NCBI RefSeq assembly: GCF_001571365.1
Contig: NZ_BCTQ01000009.1
Location: 1 to 64,000, forward strand
DNA: 64,000 nt
Reading direction: 5' to 3'
From: Achromobacter denitrificans NBRC 15125
Lineage (GTDB): Bacteria > Pseudomonadota > Gammaproteobacteria > Burkholderiales > Burkholderiaceae_B
Below the pieces are notes generated by a model. It saw only the letters and a list, made by a program, of their open reading frames with translations, did no database searches and was not told the DNA's origin. The position numbers and the translations under genes were made by a program. Below, one piece after another: positions 1 through 8,827 of the stretch. Within the stretch, counting starts at the first letter, position 1. Every line of letters begins with the position of its first letter.

Positions 1-48
1 ACATCTACCCACGAACCAGGGCCAAAACCATCGCATGACGCGGCTGTA

Positions 49-124
49 AGCCGAGGACCCCGGAGCCATCCGAAGCGCAGCCCCAGTGGGGCGAGCATCG
101 GAATGGCGCAGGGCAGCCTCGGCG
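49..124. repeat. Imperfect long inverted repeat
   Basis: Arms at about 65-84 and 88-107 are near-complementary, with an outer stem of GCCGAGG (50-56) against CCTCGGC (117-123). It lies downstream of the minus-strand nitroreductase gene. It could be a REP-like dispersed palindrome or a transcription terminator; no U tract is obvious. No gene is seen in positions 1-164. Confidence 0.4.
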
Positions 125-164
125 GCTAAAGAACCCTGACATCCGCCAGTTCGAAGCCCAGTTC

Positions 165-911
165 CTAATCCATGACCCAGCTAACGGTCTCGGCCTGCTC
201 CGCGCGACGGGTTCGGTAGCTGTTGGCGGGATGCGAGGTATCGGCGTAGCCGAAGGAAATGCCGCAGACCACGCGGCGGTCCGGGGCCAGGCCCAGCACC
301 TCGCGCAGCACTTCCGGGTACATGGCCAGGGACGCCTGCGCCACGGTCGCCACGCCGTTGGCCTGGGCCGCCAGCAGGAAATTCGCGACATAGCCGCCGC
401 AATCCATCGCGCCGTACTCGCCCAGCGCCTCGTCGGTGGTGATGATGGCCGCGTGCGGCGCGTCGAACAGCTGGAAGTTGCGCATTTCCTGGCGGCGGTA
501 GGCCTCGCGGTCGCCGCGCGCCACGCCCACCGCGCCGTAGAGCTGAAAGCCCGATTCGCGCCGCCGGGCGAGGTATTCGCCCTGGTACTCGCGCGGGAAC
601 GGGAAATCCGGGGTAAAGCCCGCCTGCTCGGCGCGCTGCTGCAACGCGGCGCGCAGCCGCTCGGTGCCCGCCCCCTCGGTGATCGCCACCTGCCAGGGCT
701 GGCAGTTGCACCAGGAAGCGGTGCGCTGCGCCAGGTCGAGGATACGCGCGATGGTGGCGCGCGGCACTGGCTCGGGCAAGAAGGCGCGGCAGCTGTGGCG
801 CGCGATCAGCCAGGCTTCCAGCGCGGCGTCGGGGCGCTCGTCGGCGCGGGTCGGGTCTTCGTCTTCCGGGCGGGACTGCGCGGCGGTGGGGGGCATGGGC
901 TTGTCTCTCAT
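165..911 (-). CDS. Nitroreductase family protein
   Basis: A 248-aa FMN-dependent nitroreductase-fold protein, probably cytosolic, that would reduce nitro groups or quinones with NAD(P)H. The family N-terminal motif is seen as RHSCR at residues 38-42 (FMN phosphate contact), followed by QPWQ at 71-74 and a C-terminal GISFGYAD stretch. These match the usual order in this family. The open frame extends 33 nt further upstream, but the ATG at 911 gives a more typical N-terminus, so that start was chosen. It is divergent from the LysE-family exporter gene with a gap of about 120 bp. The physiological substrate cannot be read from the sequence. Confidence 0.88.
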   Translation of the reverse strand: MRDKPMPPTAAQSRPEDEDPTRADERPDAALEAWLIARHSCRAFLPEPVPRATIARILDLAQRTASWCNCQPWQVAITEGAGTERLRAALQQRAEQAGFTPDFPFPREYQGEYLARRRESGFQLYGAVGVARGDREAYRRQEMRNFQLFDAPHAAIITTDEALGEYGAMDCGGYVANFLLAAQANGVATVAQASLAMYPEVLREVLGLAPDRRVVCGISFGYADTSHPANSYRTRRAEQAETVSWVMD

Positions 912-1030
912 GTTCGGGGGCCTGGAACGTCGCGGGGGACGCATGGGGCGCTCAAGCGCCCCGGGGCTTTGCCTTTATGATGCCATCTCCGGCCCGACCG
1001 TGGCCGGCCGATCCGTTCCAGGCGAAACCC

Positions 1031-1657
1031 ATGCTGCCCATCGATACCCTGATCGCATTCTTCGGCATTGCCGTCCTGCTGGCCCTGACTCCGGGGCCGG
1101 ACAACCTGTTCGTGCTGATGCAATCGGCCATCTGGGGCCGCAAGGCGGGCATGTTCGTGGTGCTGGGGCTGTGCACGGGCCTGCTGGGCCATACCGCCGC
1201 CGTGGCCGTCGGGCTGGCCGCCGTGTTCGCGGCCTCGCCCATGGCCTTCACCGCGCTCAAGCTGGCGGGCGCCGCCTACCTGGCCTACCTGGCGTGGCAG
1301 ATCCTGCGCGCCCCCGTCGGCGGCGACGCGGGCTCGCGTCCGGAGCCGATGAAGCCCGGCGCGCTCTACCGGCGCGGCATCGTGATGAACCTCACCAATC
1401 CGAAGGTGCTGCTGTTCTTCTTCGCCTTCCTGCCGCAGTTCACCTCGCCGGCGCTCGGGCGCGTGGGCGTGCAGACCATGCAGCTGGGCGCCGTGTTCAT
1501 GGTCTCCACGCTGCTGGTGTTCGGTGCCATCGCCTTCTTCTCGGGCGCCTTCGGCGAGCTGCTGCAGCGGTCGGTGACCGCCAAGCGCTGGCTCAACCGG
1601 ATCGCCGCGCTGGTGTTCGTGGGCCTGGCCGTGCGCCTGGCGACTGCGTCGCGGTAA
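1031..1657 (+). CDS. LysE/RhtB family amino-acid exporter
   Basis: A 208-aa inner-membrane protein with about six hydrophobic segments and the LysE/RhtB N-terminal signature LTPGPDN near residues 16-22. A second family feature is the NLTNPK stretch in the middle, just before a strongly hydrophobic LLFFFAFLPQF helix. Family members export amino acids such as lysine, threonine or homoserine lactones by proton exchange; the substrate here is unknown. An upstream in-frame ATG at 977 would add 18 residues unlike the family, so 1031 was chosen. The nitroreductase gene is divergent. Confidence 0.87.
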   Translation: MLPIDTLIAFFGIAVLLALTPGPDNLFVLMQSAIWGRKAGMFVVLGLCTGLLGHTAAVAVGLAAVFAASPMAFTALKLAGAAYLAYLAWQILRAPVGGDAGSRPEPMKPGALYRRGIVMNLTNPKVLLFFFAFLPQFTSPALGRVGVQTMQLGAVFMVSTLLVFGAIAFFSGAFGELLQRSVTAKRWLNRIAALVFVGLAVRLATASR

Positions 1658-1703
1658 AGGCGACGGCGCCGCCCGCGGGCAGGCGCCGTTCCGCCGGCAT
1701 TGC

Positions 1704-2771
1704 CTAGACGGACGTGAACCGCACGATGCCGTCCGCGCCCAGTTCGCGCTTGAGCTTGCCTTCAAAATACAGCGCATGCAGGTGCGCCAGCGCCTCGCCC
1801 ATGGCGAAGGTCAGCTGGTGCAGGTCGAGCTTGCGCTTGAAGAGCACGGGCACGATGTCCGACGTGGATTGGGGCTGGCCGGCACAGGCCTCCAGCACTT
1901 CCGCGAGGCGGTCGCGGTGGTGCTCGTGCTGCTGCTTGATGCGCTCGTGCAGGCCCTTGAAGGGCCGGCCATGCGCGGGCAGCACCAGCGTGTCTTCGGG
2001 CAGGTCGTCGTAGCGATCCAGCGAGCGCAGGTAGAGCGGCAGGGGGTTCGCGTCCGGCTCGTAGTCGAACACGCTTACGTTCGTGGAAATGCGCGGCAGC
2101 ACCATGTCGCCGGAGATCAGCACCGACAGGTCGGGCGAAAACAGCGACGCATGTTCCGGCGCGTGCCCGTAGCCCACGATCACGCGCCAGTCGCGTCCGC
2201 CGATGCGGACCTGGTCGCCGTGCAGGATGCGGGTGTAGCGCGAGGGCACCGCCGGCACCAGATTGGGGTAGTAGTTGGCGCGCTGGCGGATCTGTTCCTG
2301 CGCGTCCGGATCGGTCAGGCCGTGGCGGGCGAAGTGGTCGACCGCCGATTGGCCGCCCGGGCCGCCTCCCGCGTCGCCGCGGCGCGAAGACCACAGCGAT
2401 GCCACCATGAAGTCGGTCATCGTCATCCACAGGCCCGCGTTCCAGCGTTCGCACAGCCAGTGGGCCAGGCCGACGTGGTCGGGGTGCATGTGGGTGACCA
2501 GCACGCGCAGCACGGGCAGGCCTTCCAGCTCGTTTTCGAAGACCTGTTCCCACAGAGTCTTGACCTCGTCGCGCGAGATGCCGCAATCGACGATGGTCCA
2601 GCCGTCCTTGCCGTCGATGCGGTCGCGCAATAGCCAGAGGTTGATATGATCCAGCGCGAACGGCAAAGGCATCCGTATCCATTTGACCCCGTCCGCCACC
2701 ACGTGCGCGCGGCCGGCCTCGGGTTGGAAATCGGCCCAGGGGTATTGCAGTTTCTGCTCGTTGGGATTCAT
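1704..2771 (-). CDS. MBL-fold metallo-hydrolase
   Basis: A 355-aa metallo-beta-lactamase-fold hydrolase. The metal-binding HxHxDH motif is seen as HMHPDH at residues 94-99, and later conserved His/Asp positions lie in GYGHAPEH, LISGDM and LPAHGRPF. The fold usually acts as a thioesterase, glyoxalase II or other hydrolase. The gene is divergent from the MerR (LiuR-like) regulator, and a GTTTACGTAAAC palindrome sits in the shared promoter, so a role in acyl-CoA or leucine catabolism is inferred. The frame is open for 135 nt further upstream, but that would run through the operator and into the MerR gene, so the ATG at 2771 was chosen. Confidence 0.85.
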   Translation of the reverse strand: MNPNEQKLQYPWADFQPEAGRAHVVADGVKWIRMPLPFALDHINLWLLRDRIDGKDGWTIVDCGISRDEVKTLWEQVFENELEGLPVLRVLVTHMHPDHVGLAHWLCERWNAGLWMTMTDFMVASLWSSRRGDAGGGPGGQSAVDHFARHGLTDPDAQEQIRQRANYYPNLVPAVPSRYTRILHGDQVRIGGRDWRVIVGYGHAPEHASLFSPDLSVLISGDMVLPRISTNVSVFDYEPDANPLPLYLRSLDRYDDLPEDTLVLPAHGRPFKGLHERIKQQHEHHRDRLAEVLEACAGQPQSTSDIVPVLFKRKLDLHQLTFAMGEALAHLHALYFEGKLKRELGADGIVRFTSV

Positions 2772-2787
2772 TGCCTCTCGCTCCACG

Positions 2788-2831
2788 CTTGACGTTATGG
2801 TCAAGTCATCATAATTTACGTTTACGTAAAC
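2788..2831. promoter_or_regulatory. LiuR-type operator and MerR-style promoter region
   Basis: A perfect 12-bp palindrome GTTTACGTAAAC lies at 2820-2831, preceded by TTTAC. The same core occurs at 5580-5591. A second dyad, CTTGAC-N6-GTCAAG, lies at 2788-2805 and includes a -35-like TTGACG. The position between the divergent MBL-fold and MerR genes fits autoregulation by the MerR protein. That binding is inferred, not shown. Confidence 0.6.
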
Positions 2832-2844
2832 TGCCACCCCTCGC

Positions 2845-3225
2845 ATGCCCTCGTCAACCTGGACCATCTCCGAACTCGCGCGCGAGTTCGACGTCACGCC
2901 CCGCACGATCCGCTTCTATGAAGACCAGGGGATCGTCAGCCCGGCGCGCGAGGGGCGCAATCGCATCTTCGGCCCGCGCGACCGCACGCGCCTGAAGCTC
3001 GCCCTGCGCGGCAAACGCCTGGGCCTGCAGCTGTCCGAGATCCTGACCCTGATCGACATGTACGACGGGCCCGGCGATACCGAGGTCCAGCTGCGCCAAT
3101 ACCTGAGCGTACTGCAACAGCACCGCGCCACCCTGGAACAGCAGCGCCGCGACATCGAAGACACCCTGCAGGAAATCTCCCTGCAGGAGCGGCAATGCCG
3201 CGAGCTGCTCGCCCAAAAACCCTGA
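2845..3225 (+). CDS. liuR: MerR family regulator, LiuR-like
   Basis: A 126-aa regulator with a MerR winged helix-turn-helix at about residues 7-40 (SELAREFDVTPRTIRFYEDQ) and a C-terminal coiled coil rich in Gln, Arg and Leu at about 75-122. There are no clustered cysteines, so it is not a metal sensor of the MerR/CueR kind. Proteobacterial LiuR proteins of this size regulate branched-chain amino-acid and acyl-CoA degradation genes. The neighbours (isovaleryl-CoA dehydrogenase, methylcrotonyl-CoA carboxylase) and two shared palindromes support that assignment. The symbol rests on context and size rather than on a sequence search. Confidence 0.78.
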   Translation: MPSSTWTISELAREFDVTPRTIRFYEDQGIVSPAREGRNRIFGPRDRTRLKLALRGKRLGLQLSEILTLIDMYDGPGDTEVQLRQYLSVLQQHRATLEQQRRDIEDTLQEISLQERQCRELLAQKP

Positions 3226-3233
3226 AGCCGCGC

Positions 3234-3251
3234 GGCCCGGCGAGCCGGGCC
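3234..3251. terminator. Hairpin between convergent genes
   Basis: A 7-bp GC-rich stem GGCCCGG/CCGGGCC with loop CGAG lies between the convergent MerR and Bug receptor genes. There is no U tract, so termination is only inferred from position. Confidence 0.35.
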
Positions 3252-3264
3252 CCCGGCTGGGCGC

Positions 3265-4233
3265 TTACTCGGCCTTGATGTTGCCTTCCTTGATGATGCG
3301 CGCGTTGTTCGCGAATTCCGCCTGCACCTGCTTGACGAACGCGTCGCCGGACGCGGTGCCCGGCTGCAGGTAGGACTTGGCCAGCAGGTCCTGGAATTCG
3401 GCGCTGGCCACGGCCTTCGCCAACGCCGCCTGCAGCGGCTGCGCCACGGTCGGCGGCAGGTTCGCGGGCGCGAACACGCCGAAGTTCGAGTAGTACTGCG
3501 CCTGCGGCAGTTTCAGCTCGGCCATGGTCGGCACGTCCGGCCAGGCGGCCAGGCGCTGCGGCGCCATCACGGCCAGCGGCTTGAGCGCGCCGCTGGCGAC
3601 GTGCGGCAGCACCACGTCGCTATTGACCACCAGCAGCTCGACCACGCCGCCCAGGCCGTCGGTCAGCGCCTGGCTGTTGCCGCGGTAGGGCACGTGCAGC
3701 ATCTTGGTGCCGGTCTGGGTGGTGACCGCCGCCATGCCGATGTGGGCCACGGTGCCCTGGCCCGGCGTGCCGTAGCGCACGCCTTCCGGATGCGATTTGG
3801 CGTAGTCGACCAGGCCGGCGAAGTCCTTCACCGGCAGCGCCTTGGTCGCGACGATGGCGACGGGCGCGACCGCCACGCTGGCCACCGGCGTCAGGTCCTT
3901 CATCGGGTCGTAGTTGGTCTTGGCCAGATGCGGGAAGATCGTCAGCGGGCTGGTGGAAGCCAGCAGCAGCGTGGTGCCGTCCGGCTGCGCGCGCGCCACG
4001 AAATCCGTGCCGACCGACGCGCCCGCGCCGGGCTTGTTCTCGACGATGACGGTGGCGTTGGCTTCCTTGCGCAGCACGTCGCCCAGGCGGCGCCCGATCG
4101 CGTCGGCGCTGCCGCCGGCGGTGTAGGGCACGACCAGGGTAACGGGTTTCGCCGGCCAGTCCTGCGCCGCGGCGCCGCCGGCCATGATTGCCAGGGCCGC
4201 CCCCGCGGCCCCGATCAGCAAAGTCTTTTTCAT
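3265..4233 (-). CDS. Bug family tripartite tricarboxylate transporter receptor
   Basis: A 322-aa periplasmic solute-binding protein. It has a Sec signal peptide ([24 protein letters not shown]) cut at about residue 23. The Bug-family core follows, with WPAKPVTLVVPYTAGG at the start of the mature protein, then a VIVENKPGAGAS segment and VPYRGNSQALTDGLGG in the middle. Family members bind small carboxylates or amides and deliver them to a TctAB-type membrane pair, which is absent here. It is downstream of the M20 amidohydrolase on the same strand (58-bp gap), so the two are probably co-transcribed and the ligand may be the hydrolase substrate. Confidence 0.9.
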   Translation of the reverse strand: MKKTLLIGAAGAALAIMAGGAAAQDWPAKPVTLVVPYTAGGSADAIGRRLGDVLRKEANATVIVENKPGAGASVGTDFVARAQPDGTTLLLASTSPLTIFPHLAKTNYDPMKDLTPVASVAVAPVAIVATKALPVKDFAGLVDYAKSHPEGVRYGTPGQGTVAHIGMAAVTTQTGTKMLHVPYRGNSQALTDGLGGVVELLVVNSDVVLPHVASGALKPLAVMAPQRLAAWPDVPTMAELKLPQAQYYSNFGVFAPANLPPTVAQPLQAALAKAVASAEFQDLLAKSYLQPGTASGDAFVKQVQAEFANNARIIKEGNIKAE

Positions 4234-4291
4234 ATTGTCCTAGTGGATATTGCGTAGCACTGCGTTGGGTAAACCGGGGCGGGCGCGGCGC

Positions 4292-5470
4292 TCAGGCCGC
4301 CAGGTAGCGCTGCGCCAGGCGCACCCAGTACGAGGCGCCCGCCGGAATCAGGGAATCGTTGAAGTCGTAGCTGGCGTTGTGCAGCATGCAGGGGCCCAGT
4401 CCATGGCCCGCGAGGCGGTGCTCGCCGTCGCCGTTGCCCAGGAACACGTAGCAGCCGGGCTTCTCCTGCAGCAGGAAGGCGAAATCCTCCGACGCCATGG
4501 CCGGCTCGATCGTGAGCGCGCGGTCTTCGCCCACCACCTCGCGCATCACTCCCATGCAGAACTCGGTCTCGGCCACGGTGTTGACCAGCGCCGGGTAGCG
4601 GCGTTCGAAGAACACCTCGGCCTCGCAGCCATGCGCCGCCGCGATGCTGCCGGCGATTTCGTTCATGCGGCGCTCGATCAGGTCGACCACGTCGGTGCTG
4701 TAGGCGCGCACCGAGCCGCCCAGCCAGGCCGTGTTAGGAATGACGTTGATCACGCTGCCGCCGGCCTGGACCTGGGTGATGGAGAGCACGGCCGCGTCCA
4801 GCGGCCGCTTGCTGCGCGTGAGGATGGTTTGCAGCGACTGGCCGATGGCGAACAGCGCGGGCACCGGGTCGTTGCAATCCTGCGGGGCGGCGGCATGGCC
4901 GCCCTTGCCCTTGACCGTGATCTTGAAGCCATTGGCCGCCGCCATCATCGGGCCGGCGCACACGCCGAACGATCCGGCGGGCAGGCCCGGCCAGTTGTGC
5001 ATGCCGAACACAGCCTCGCAGGGGAAGCGCGTGAACAGCCCGTCCTGGATCATCGCGCGGCCGCCGGCGCCGCCTTCTTCCGCCGGCTGGAAGCACAGGT
5101 AGACGGTGCCGTCGAAGCCGCCCGCCGTCTGCAGGTGCTGCGCGGCCGCCAGCAGCATGGCGGTGTGGCCGTCGTGGCCGCAGCCGTGCATCTTGCCGTC
5201 GTGGCGCGAGCGGTGCTCGAACTGGTTCTCTTCCTGCATGGGCAGCGCATCCATGTCGGCGCGCAGCATGATGGCGCGGTCGGACGCGCCCCGCCTGATC
5301 ACGCCGACCACGCCCGTCTTGGCGATGCCGGTGTGCGTCTCGATGCCCCAGCCGCGCAGCGTGTCCGCCACCACCCTGGCCGTGCGATGCTCTTCGTAGC
5401 AGAGCTCCGGATGCATGTGAATATCGCGCCGCAGCGCCACAATTTCTTCGAGATTGGATAGTTCGAGCAC
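4292..5470 (-). CDS. M20 family amidohydrolase (aminoacylase/hippurate hydrolase type)
   Basis: A 392-aa zinc peptidase-family hydrolase that cleaves N-acyl amino acids or related amides. Metal-site motifs seen are ADMDALP at residues 71-77, CGHDGH at 97-102 and FQPAEEGG at about 126-133, followed by the dimerisation insert. There is no signal peptide, so it is cytosolic. It is divergent from the isovaleryl-CoA dehydrogenase gene, with the 20-bp LiuR-type palindrome between them, and is followed by a Bug receptor gene. This suggests uptake and deacylation of an N-acylated compound under control of the leucine regulon. The exact substrate is unknown. Confidence 0.88.
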   Translation of the reverse strand: MLELSNLEEIVALRRDIHMHPELCYEEHRTARVVADTLRGWGIETHTGIAKTGVVGVIRRGASDRAIMLRADMDALPMQEENQFEHRSRHDGKMHGCGHDGHTAMLLAAAQHLQTAGGFDGTVYLCFQPAEEGGAGGRAMIQDGLFTRFPCEAVFGMHNWPGLPAGSFGVCAGPMMAAANGFKITVKGKGGHAAAPQDCNDPVPALFAIGQSLQTILTRSKRPLDAAVLSITQVQAGGSVINVIPNTAWLGGSVRAYSTDVVDLIERRMNEIAGSIAAAHGCEAEVFFERRYPALVNTVAETEFCMGVMREVVGEDRALTIEPAMASEDFAFLLQEKPGCYVFLGNGDGEHRLAGHGLGPCMLHNASYDFNDSLIPAGASYWVRLAQRYLAA

Positions 5471-5575
5471 GGCAACTCCGTCGCGGTAAAGCCGAATTTC
5501 AGGGACAGATTCAAATATTACTCAGCCGTCTTCCCTGCGTAAGCGTGTTTCCCCTAGGGATAACCCGACTCCAAT

Positions 5576-5595
5576 TTACGTTTACGTAAACGTAA
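5576..5595. promoter_or_regulatory. 20-bp perfect palindrome, LiuR-type operator
   Basis: TTACG-TTTACGTAAA-CGTAA is a perfect 20-bp palindrome. It shares the core GTTTACGTAAAC with the site in the MerR promoter. It lies between the divergent M20 amidohydrolase (start 5470) and isovaleryl-CoA dehydrogenase (start 5718) genes and could control both. Binding by the adjacent MerR protein is inferred. Confidence 0.7.
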
Positions 5596-5717
5596 TATTT
5601 GCACTGCATCATTGCGTAGCGATGGCTGATCGGCGCATCATGAGTCCTCCTGCGGCGGCAAGGCGCCGAGCACGGGCGCCCATAAGAATGTAAGTACCCA
5701 CTATCACGGAGACATCG

Positions 5718-6896
5718 ATGAATCTTCCTGGACTGAACTTCGACTTGGGCGAAGACCTGGATATGCTGCGCGACGCCGTGCGCAACTTCGCGCAGGCCGA
5801 GATCGCGCCGCGCGCAGCCGAAGTCGACCGCAGCGACCAGTTCCCCATGGATCTCTGGCGCAAATTCGGCGAGCTGGGCGTGCTGGGCATGACGGCCGAC
5901 GAGGAATACGGCGGCGCCAACCTGGGCTACCTGGCGCATATGGTCGTGATGGAGGAAATCTCCCGCGCCAGCGCATCGGTCGGCCTGTCCTACGGCGCCC
6001 ACTCCAATCTCTGCGTGAACCAGATCAACCGCAACGGCACGGCGGCCCAGAAGGCCAGGTACCTGCCCAAGCTGATCTCCGGCGAACACGTGGGCGCGCT
6101 GGCCATGAGCGAGCCCGGCGCGGGCTCGGACGTCGTCAGCATGAAGCTTCGCGCCGACAAGAAGGGCGACCGCTACGTGCTCAACGGCACCAAGATGTGG
6201 ATCACCAACGGCCCTGACGCCGACACCCTGGTCGTCTACGCCAAGACCGATCCCGAGGCCCACCAGCGCGGCATCACCGCCTTCCTGGTGGAAAAGGGCT
6301 TCAAGGGCTTCTCGGTGGCGCAGAAGCTGGACAAGCTGGGCATGCGCGGCAGCCACACCGGCGAACTGGTGTTCCAGGACTGCGAAATCCCCGAGGAAAA
6401 CGTGCTGGGCCAGGTCAACGGCGGCGTCAAGGTGCTGATGAGCGGCCTGGACTACGAACGCGCCGTGCTGTCCGGCGGCCCGCTGGGCATCATGCAGGCC
6501 GTGATGGACGTGGTGGTGCCCTATATCCACGACCGCAAGCAGTTCGGCCAGGCCATCGGCGAATTCCAGCTGATCCAGGGCAAGGTCGCCGACCTGTACA
6601 CCACGCTGCAGGCCAGCCGCGCGTTCTGCTACCAGGTCGGCAAGAACCTGGACAAGCTGGGCGCGGAACACGTGCGCCAGGTGCGCAAGGACTGCGCCGC
6701 GCTGATCCTGTACACGGCCGAGAAAGCCACCTGGATGGCGGGCGAGGGCGTGCAGATCCTGGGCGGCAACGGCTACATCAACGAGTATCCGGTGGGCCGC
6801 CTGTGGCGCGACGCCAAGCTGTACGAGATCGGCGCCGGCACCAGCGAAATCCGCCGCATGCTGATCGGCCGCGAACTGTTCAACGAAACCGCCTGA
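5718..6896 (+). CDS. liuA: Isovaleryl-CoA dehydrogenase
   Basis: A 392-aa FAD acyl-CoA dehydrogenase that converts isovaleryl-CoA to 3-methylcrotonyl-CoA in leucine breakdown. Motifs seen: the FAD/substrate segment [14 protein letters not shown], the ITNG segment, and [15 protein letters not shown] at about 244-258. That last segment carries the Glu which is the catalytic base in isovaleryl-CoA dehydrogenases, as opposed to the C-terminal Glu of other acyl-CoA dehydrogenases. The C-terminal [13 protein letters not shown] and [17 protein letters not shown] match the family. Methylcrotonyl-CoA carboxylase genes downstream and the palindrome upstream agree with this role. Confidence 0.93.
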   Translation: MNLPGLNFDLGEDLDMLRDAVRNFAQAEIAPRAAEVDRSDQFPMDLWRKFGELGVLGMTADEEYGGANLGYLAHMVVMEEISRASASVGLSYGAHSNLCVNQINRNGTAAQKARYLPKLISGEHVGALAMSEPGAGSDVVSMKLRADKKGDRYVLNGTKMWITNGPDADTLVVYAKTDPEAHQRGITAFLVEKGFKGFSVAQKLDKLGMRGSHTGELVFQDCEIPEENVLGQVNGGVKVLMSGLDYERAVLSGGPLGIMQAVMDVVVPYIHDRKQFGQAIGEFQLIQGKVADLYTTLQASRAFCYQVGKNLDKLGAEHVRQVRKDCAALILYTAEKATWMAGEGVQILGGNGYINEYPVGRLWRDAKLYEIGAGTSEIRRMLIGRELFNETA

Positions 6897-6910
6897 CGCA
6901 TCGGCCCGCC

Positions 6911-8794
6911 ATGATCCGCACGTCCGACGTCCAGCGCATCGAGCAGGCCCCCGCTCCGGGGCCCTCGCCGCTGGAGGTCGCGCGGCTGATCCTGGCGGGC
7001 TTCGACCGCCATTACGCGCTCTTTCGCTACAGCGCCCAGCGGGCCAAGGCGCTGTTCGAATCCGGCGACTGGCACGGCATCCAGCACCTGTCGCGCGAGC
7101 GCATCGAGTACTACGACATGCGGGTGCGCGAATGCGCCGCGCAGCTGGAAGGCGCGCTGCGCGGCCGGCCGGGCGCCGCGCTGGGCGCGAACGGCGCCGG
7201 CGCCAACGGTAGCGGCGGCCCCGACGCGCCCGCGCCGCTGGACACCGCGCAAACGGCCTTCTGGCAGCAAGTGAAGCAGGAGTACGTGGGCCTGCTGGGC
7301 GACCACCGCCAGCCCGAATGCGCCGAGACCTTCTTCAACTCGGTCTCCTGCCGCATCCTGCACCGCGATTACTTCCACAACGATTTCCTGTTCGTGCGCC
7401 CGGCCGTGGCCACCGACTACCTGGACAGCCACAAGCCGTCGTACCGGGTGTACTACCCCGTGGCCGAGGGCCTGCAGAAAAGCCTGATCCGCATGGTGGC
7501 CGACTTCGGGCTGGCGCTGCCCTTCGAGGACCTGCCGCGCGACACCCGGCTGCTCGCGCGCGCCGCGATCAAGCAGCTGCGCGCCCAGCTTCCGCGCGAT
7601 GTGGGGCGGCGCATCGCCAGCGACTGCCAGATCCACGCGCTGGGCTCGCTGTTCTTCCGCAACAAGGGCGCCTACATCGTCGGCCGCCTGATCAACCAGT
7701 CCACCGTGTATCCGTTCGCCGTGGCGCTCACGCGCAATCCGGCGGGCCAGGTGCGGCTGGACGCGCTGCTCTTGGGCGCGGACGACCTCAGCACCCTGTT
7801 CAGCTTCACCCGCGCCTACTTCCTGGTCGACATGGAAACGCCGGCGGCGGTGGTGAATTTCCTGTCCAGCCTGCTGCCGCGCAAGCCCAAGGCCGAGCTC
7901 TACACCATGATCGGCCTGCAGAAGCAGGGCAAGACGCTGTTCTACCGAGATTTCCTGCACCACCTGGCGCACTCGCGCGACGCGTTCGACATCGCGCCCG
8001 GCATCAAGGGCATGGTGATGTGCGTGTTCACGCTGCCGTCCTACCCCTACGTTTTCAAACTGATCAAGGACCGCATCGACAAGGACGGCATGGACCACGC
8101 CACCGTGCGGCGCAAGTACCAGATGGTGAAACTGCACGACCGCGTGGGCCGCATGGCCGACACCTGGGAATACTCCCAGGTGGCGCTGCCGCGCAGCCGT
8201 TTCGCGCCCGCCTTGCTGGAAGAGCTTCGCCGCCTGGTTCCCAGCCTGATCGAAGAATCGGGCGACACGGTGGTCATCCGTCACGTCTACATCGAACGGC
8301 GCATGACACCGCTCAACCTGTACCTGCAACAGGCATCCGACGCGCTGCTGGACCCCGCCGTGCGCGAATACGGCGACGCCATCCGTCAGCTGGCCGCCGC
8401 CAATATTTTCCCCGGCGACATGCTGTACAAGAACTTCGGCGTCACGCGGCTGGGCCGCGTCGTGTTCTACGACTACGACGAAATCCAGCGCATGACGGAA
8501 ATGAATTTCCGCCGCATTCCGCCCGCTCCCAACGAGGAGGCGGAAATGGCGGCGGAACCCTGGTACGCCATCGGCCCGAACGATGTGTTTCCGGAAGAAT
8601 TCGGCCGATTCCTGCTGGGCGACGCGCGCGTGCGCGGCGCCTTCATGCGTCACCATTCCGATCTGCTGGAACCGGAATGGTGGCAGGCGTGCCGGACGCA
8701 CGTGGCGCAAGGCCGGATTGAAGAATTTTTCCCTTACGATACGGACAGACGCCTGCGTCCCGAACGCCCGCCGGGCACCGACGCGGCCTCGTAA
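6911..8794 (+). CDS. aceK: Isocitrate dehydrogenase kinase/phosphatase AceK
   Basis: A 627-aa bifunctional enzyme that phosphorylates and dephosphorylates isocitrate dehydrogenase and so steers carbon between the TCA cycle and the glyoxylate shunt. The AceK hallmark APGIKGMVMCVFTLPSYPYV is seen at about residue 360, together with the C-terminal segment around DYDEIQRMTEMNFR. An Ala/Gly/Asn-rich insertion (about residues 92-116) is not expected from the enteric protein. The ATG at 6911 lies 14 nt after the dehydrogenase stop, so it is co-transcribed with liuA. The pairing is plausible because leucine yields acetyl-CoA. Confidence 0.95.
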   Translation: MIRTSDVQRIEQAPAPGPSPLEVARLILAGFDRHYALFRYSAQRAKALFESGDWHGIQHLSRERIEYYDMRVRECAAQLEGALRGRPGAALGANGAGANGSGGPDAPAPLDTAQTAFWQQVKQEYVGLLGDHRQPECAETFFNSVSCRILHRDYFHNDFLFVRPAVATDYLDSHKPSYRVYYPVAEGLQKSLIRMVADFGLALPFEDLPRDTRLLARAAIKQLRAQLPRDVGRRIASDCQIHALGSLFFRNKGAYIVGRLINQSTVYPFAVALTRNPAGQVRLDALLLGADDLSTLFSFTRAYFLVDMETPAAVVNFLSSLLPRKPKAELYTMIGLQKQGKTLFYRDFLHHLAHSRDAFDIAPGIKGMVMCVFTLPSYPYVFKLIKDRIDKDGMDHATVRRKYQMVKLHDRVGRMADTWEYSQVALPRSRFAPALLEELRRLVPSLIEESGDTVVIRHVYIERRMTPLNLYLQQASDALLDPAVREYGDAIRQLAAANIFPGDMLYKNFGVTRLGRVVFYDYDEIQRMTEMNFRRIPPAPNEEAEMAAEPWYAIGPNDVFPEEFGRFLLGDARVRGAFMRHHSDLLEPEWWQACRTHVAQGRIEEFFPYDTDRRLRPERPPGTDAAS

Positions 8795-8827
8795 CCCGAG
8801 CTGTCCCGACCCTCACAGGAGCTAGTC

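Noticed and set aside
6773..8710. 645-codon minus-strand frame antisense to aceK
   Set aside because: It is the complement of a clear AceK gene; the product is a His/Val/Arg-rich mix without motifs, as expected for GC-rich antisense frames.
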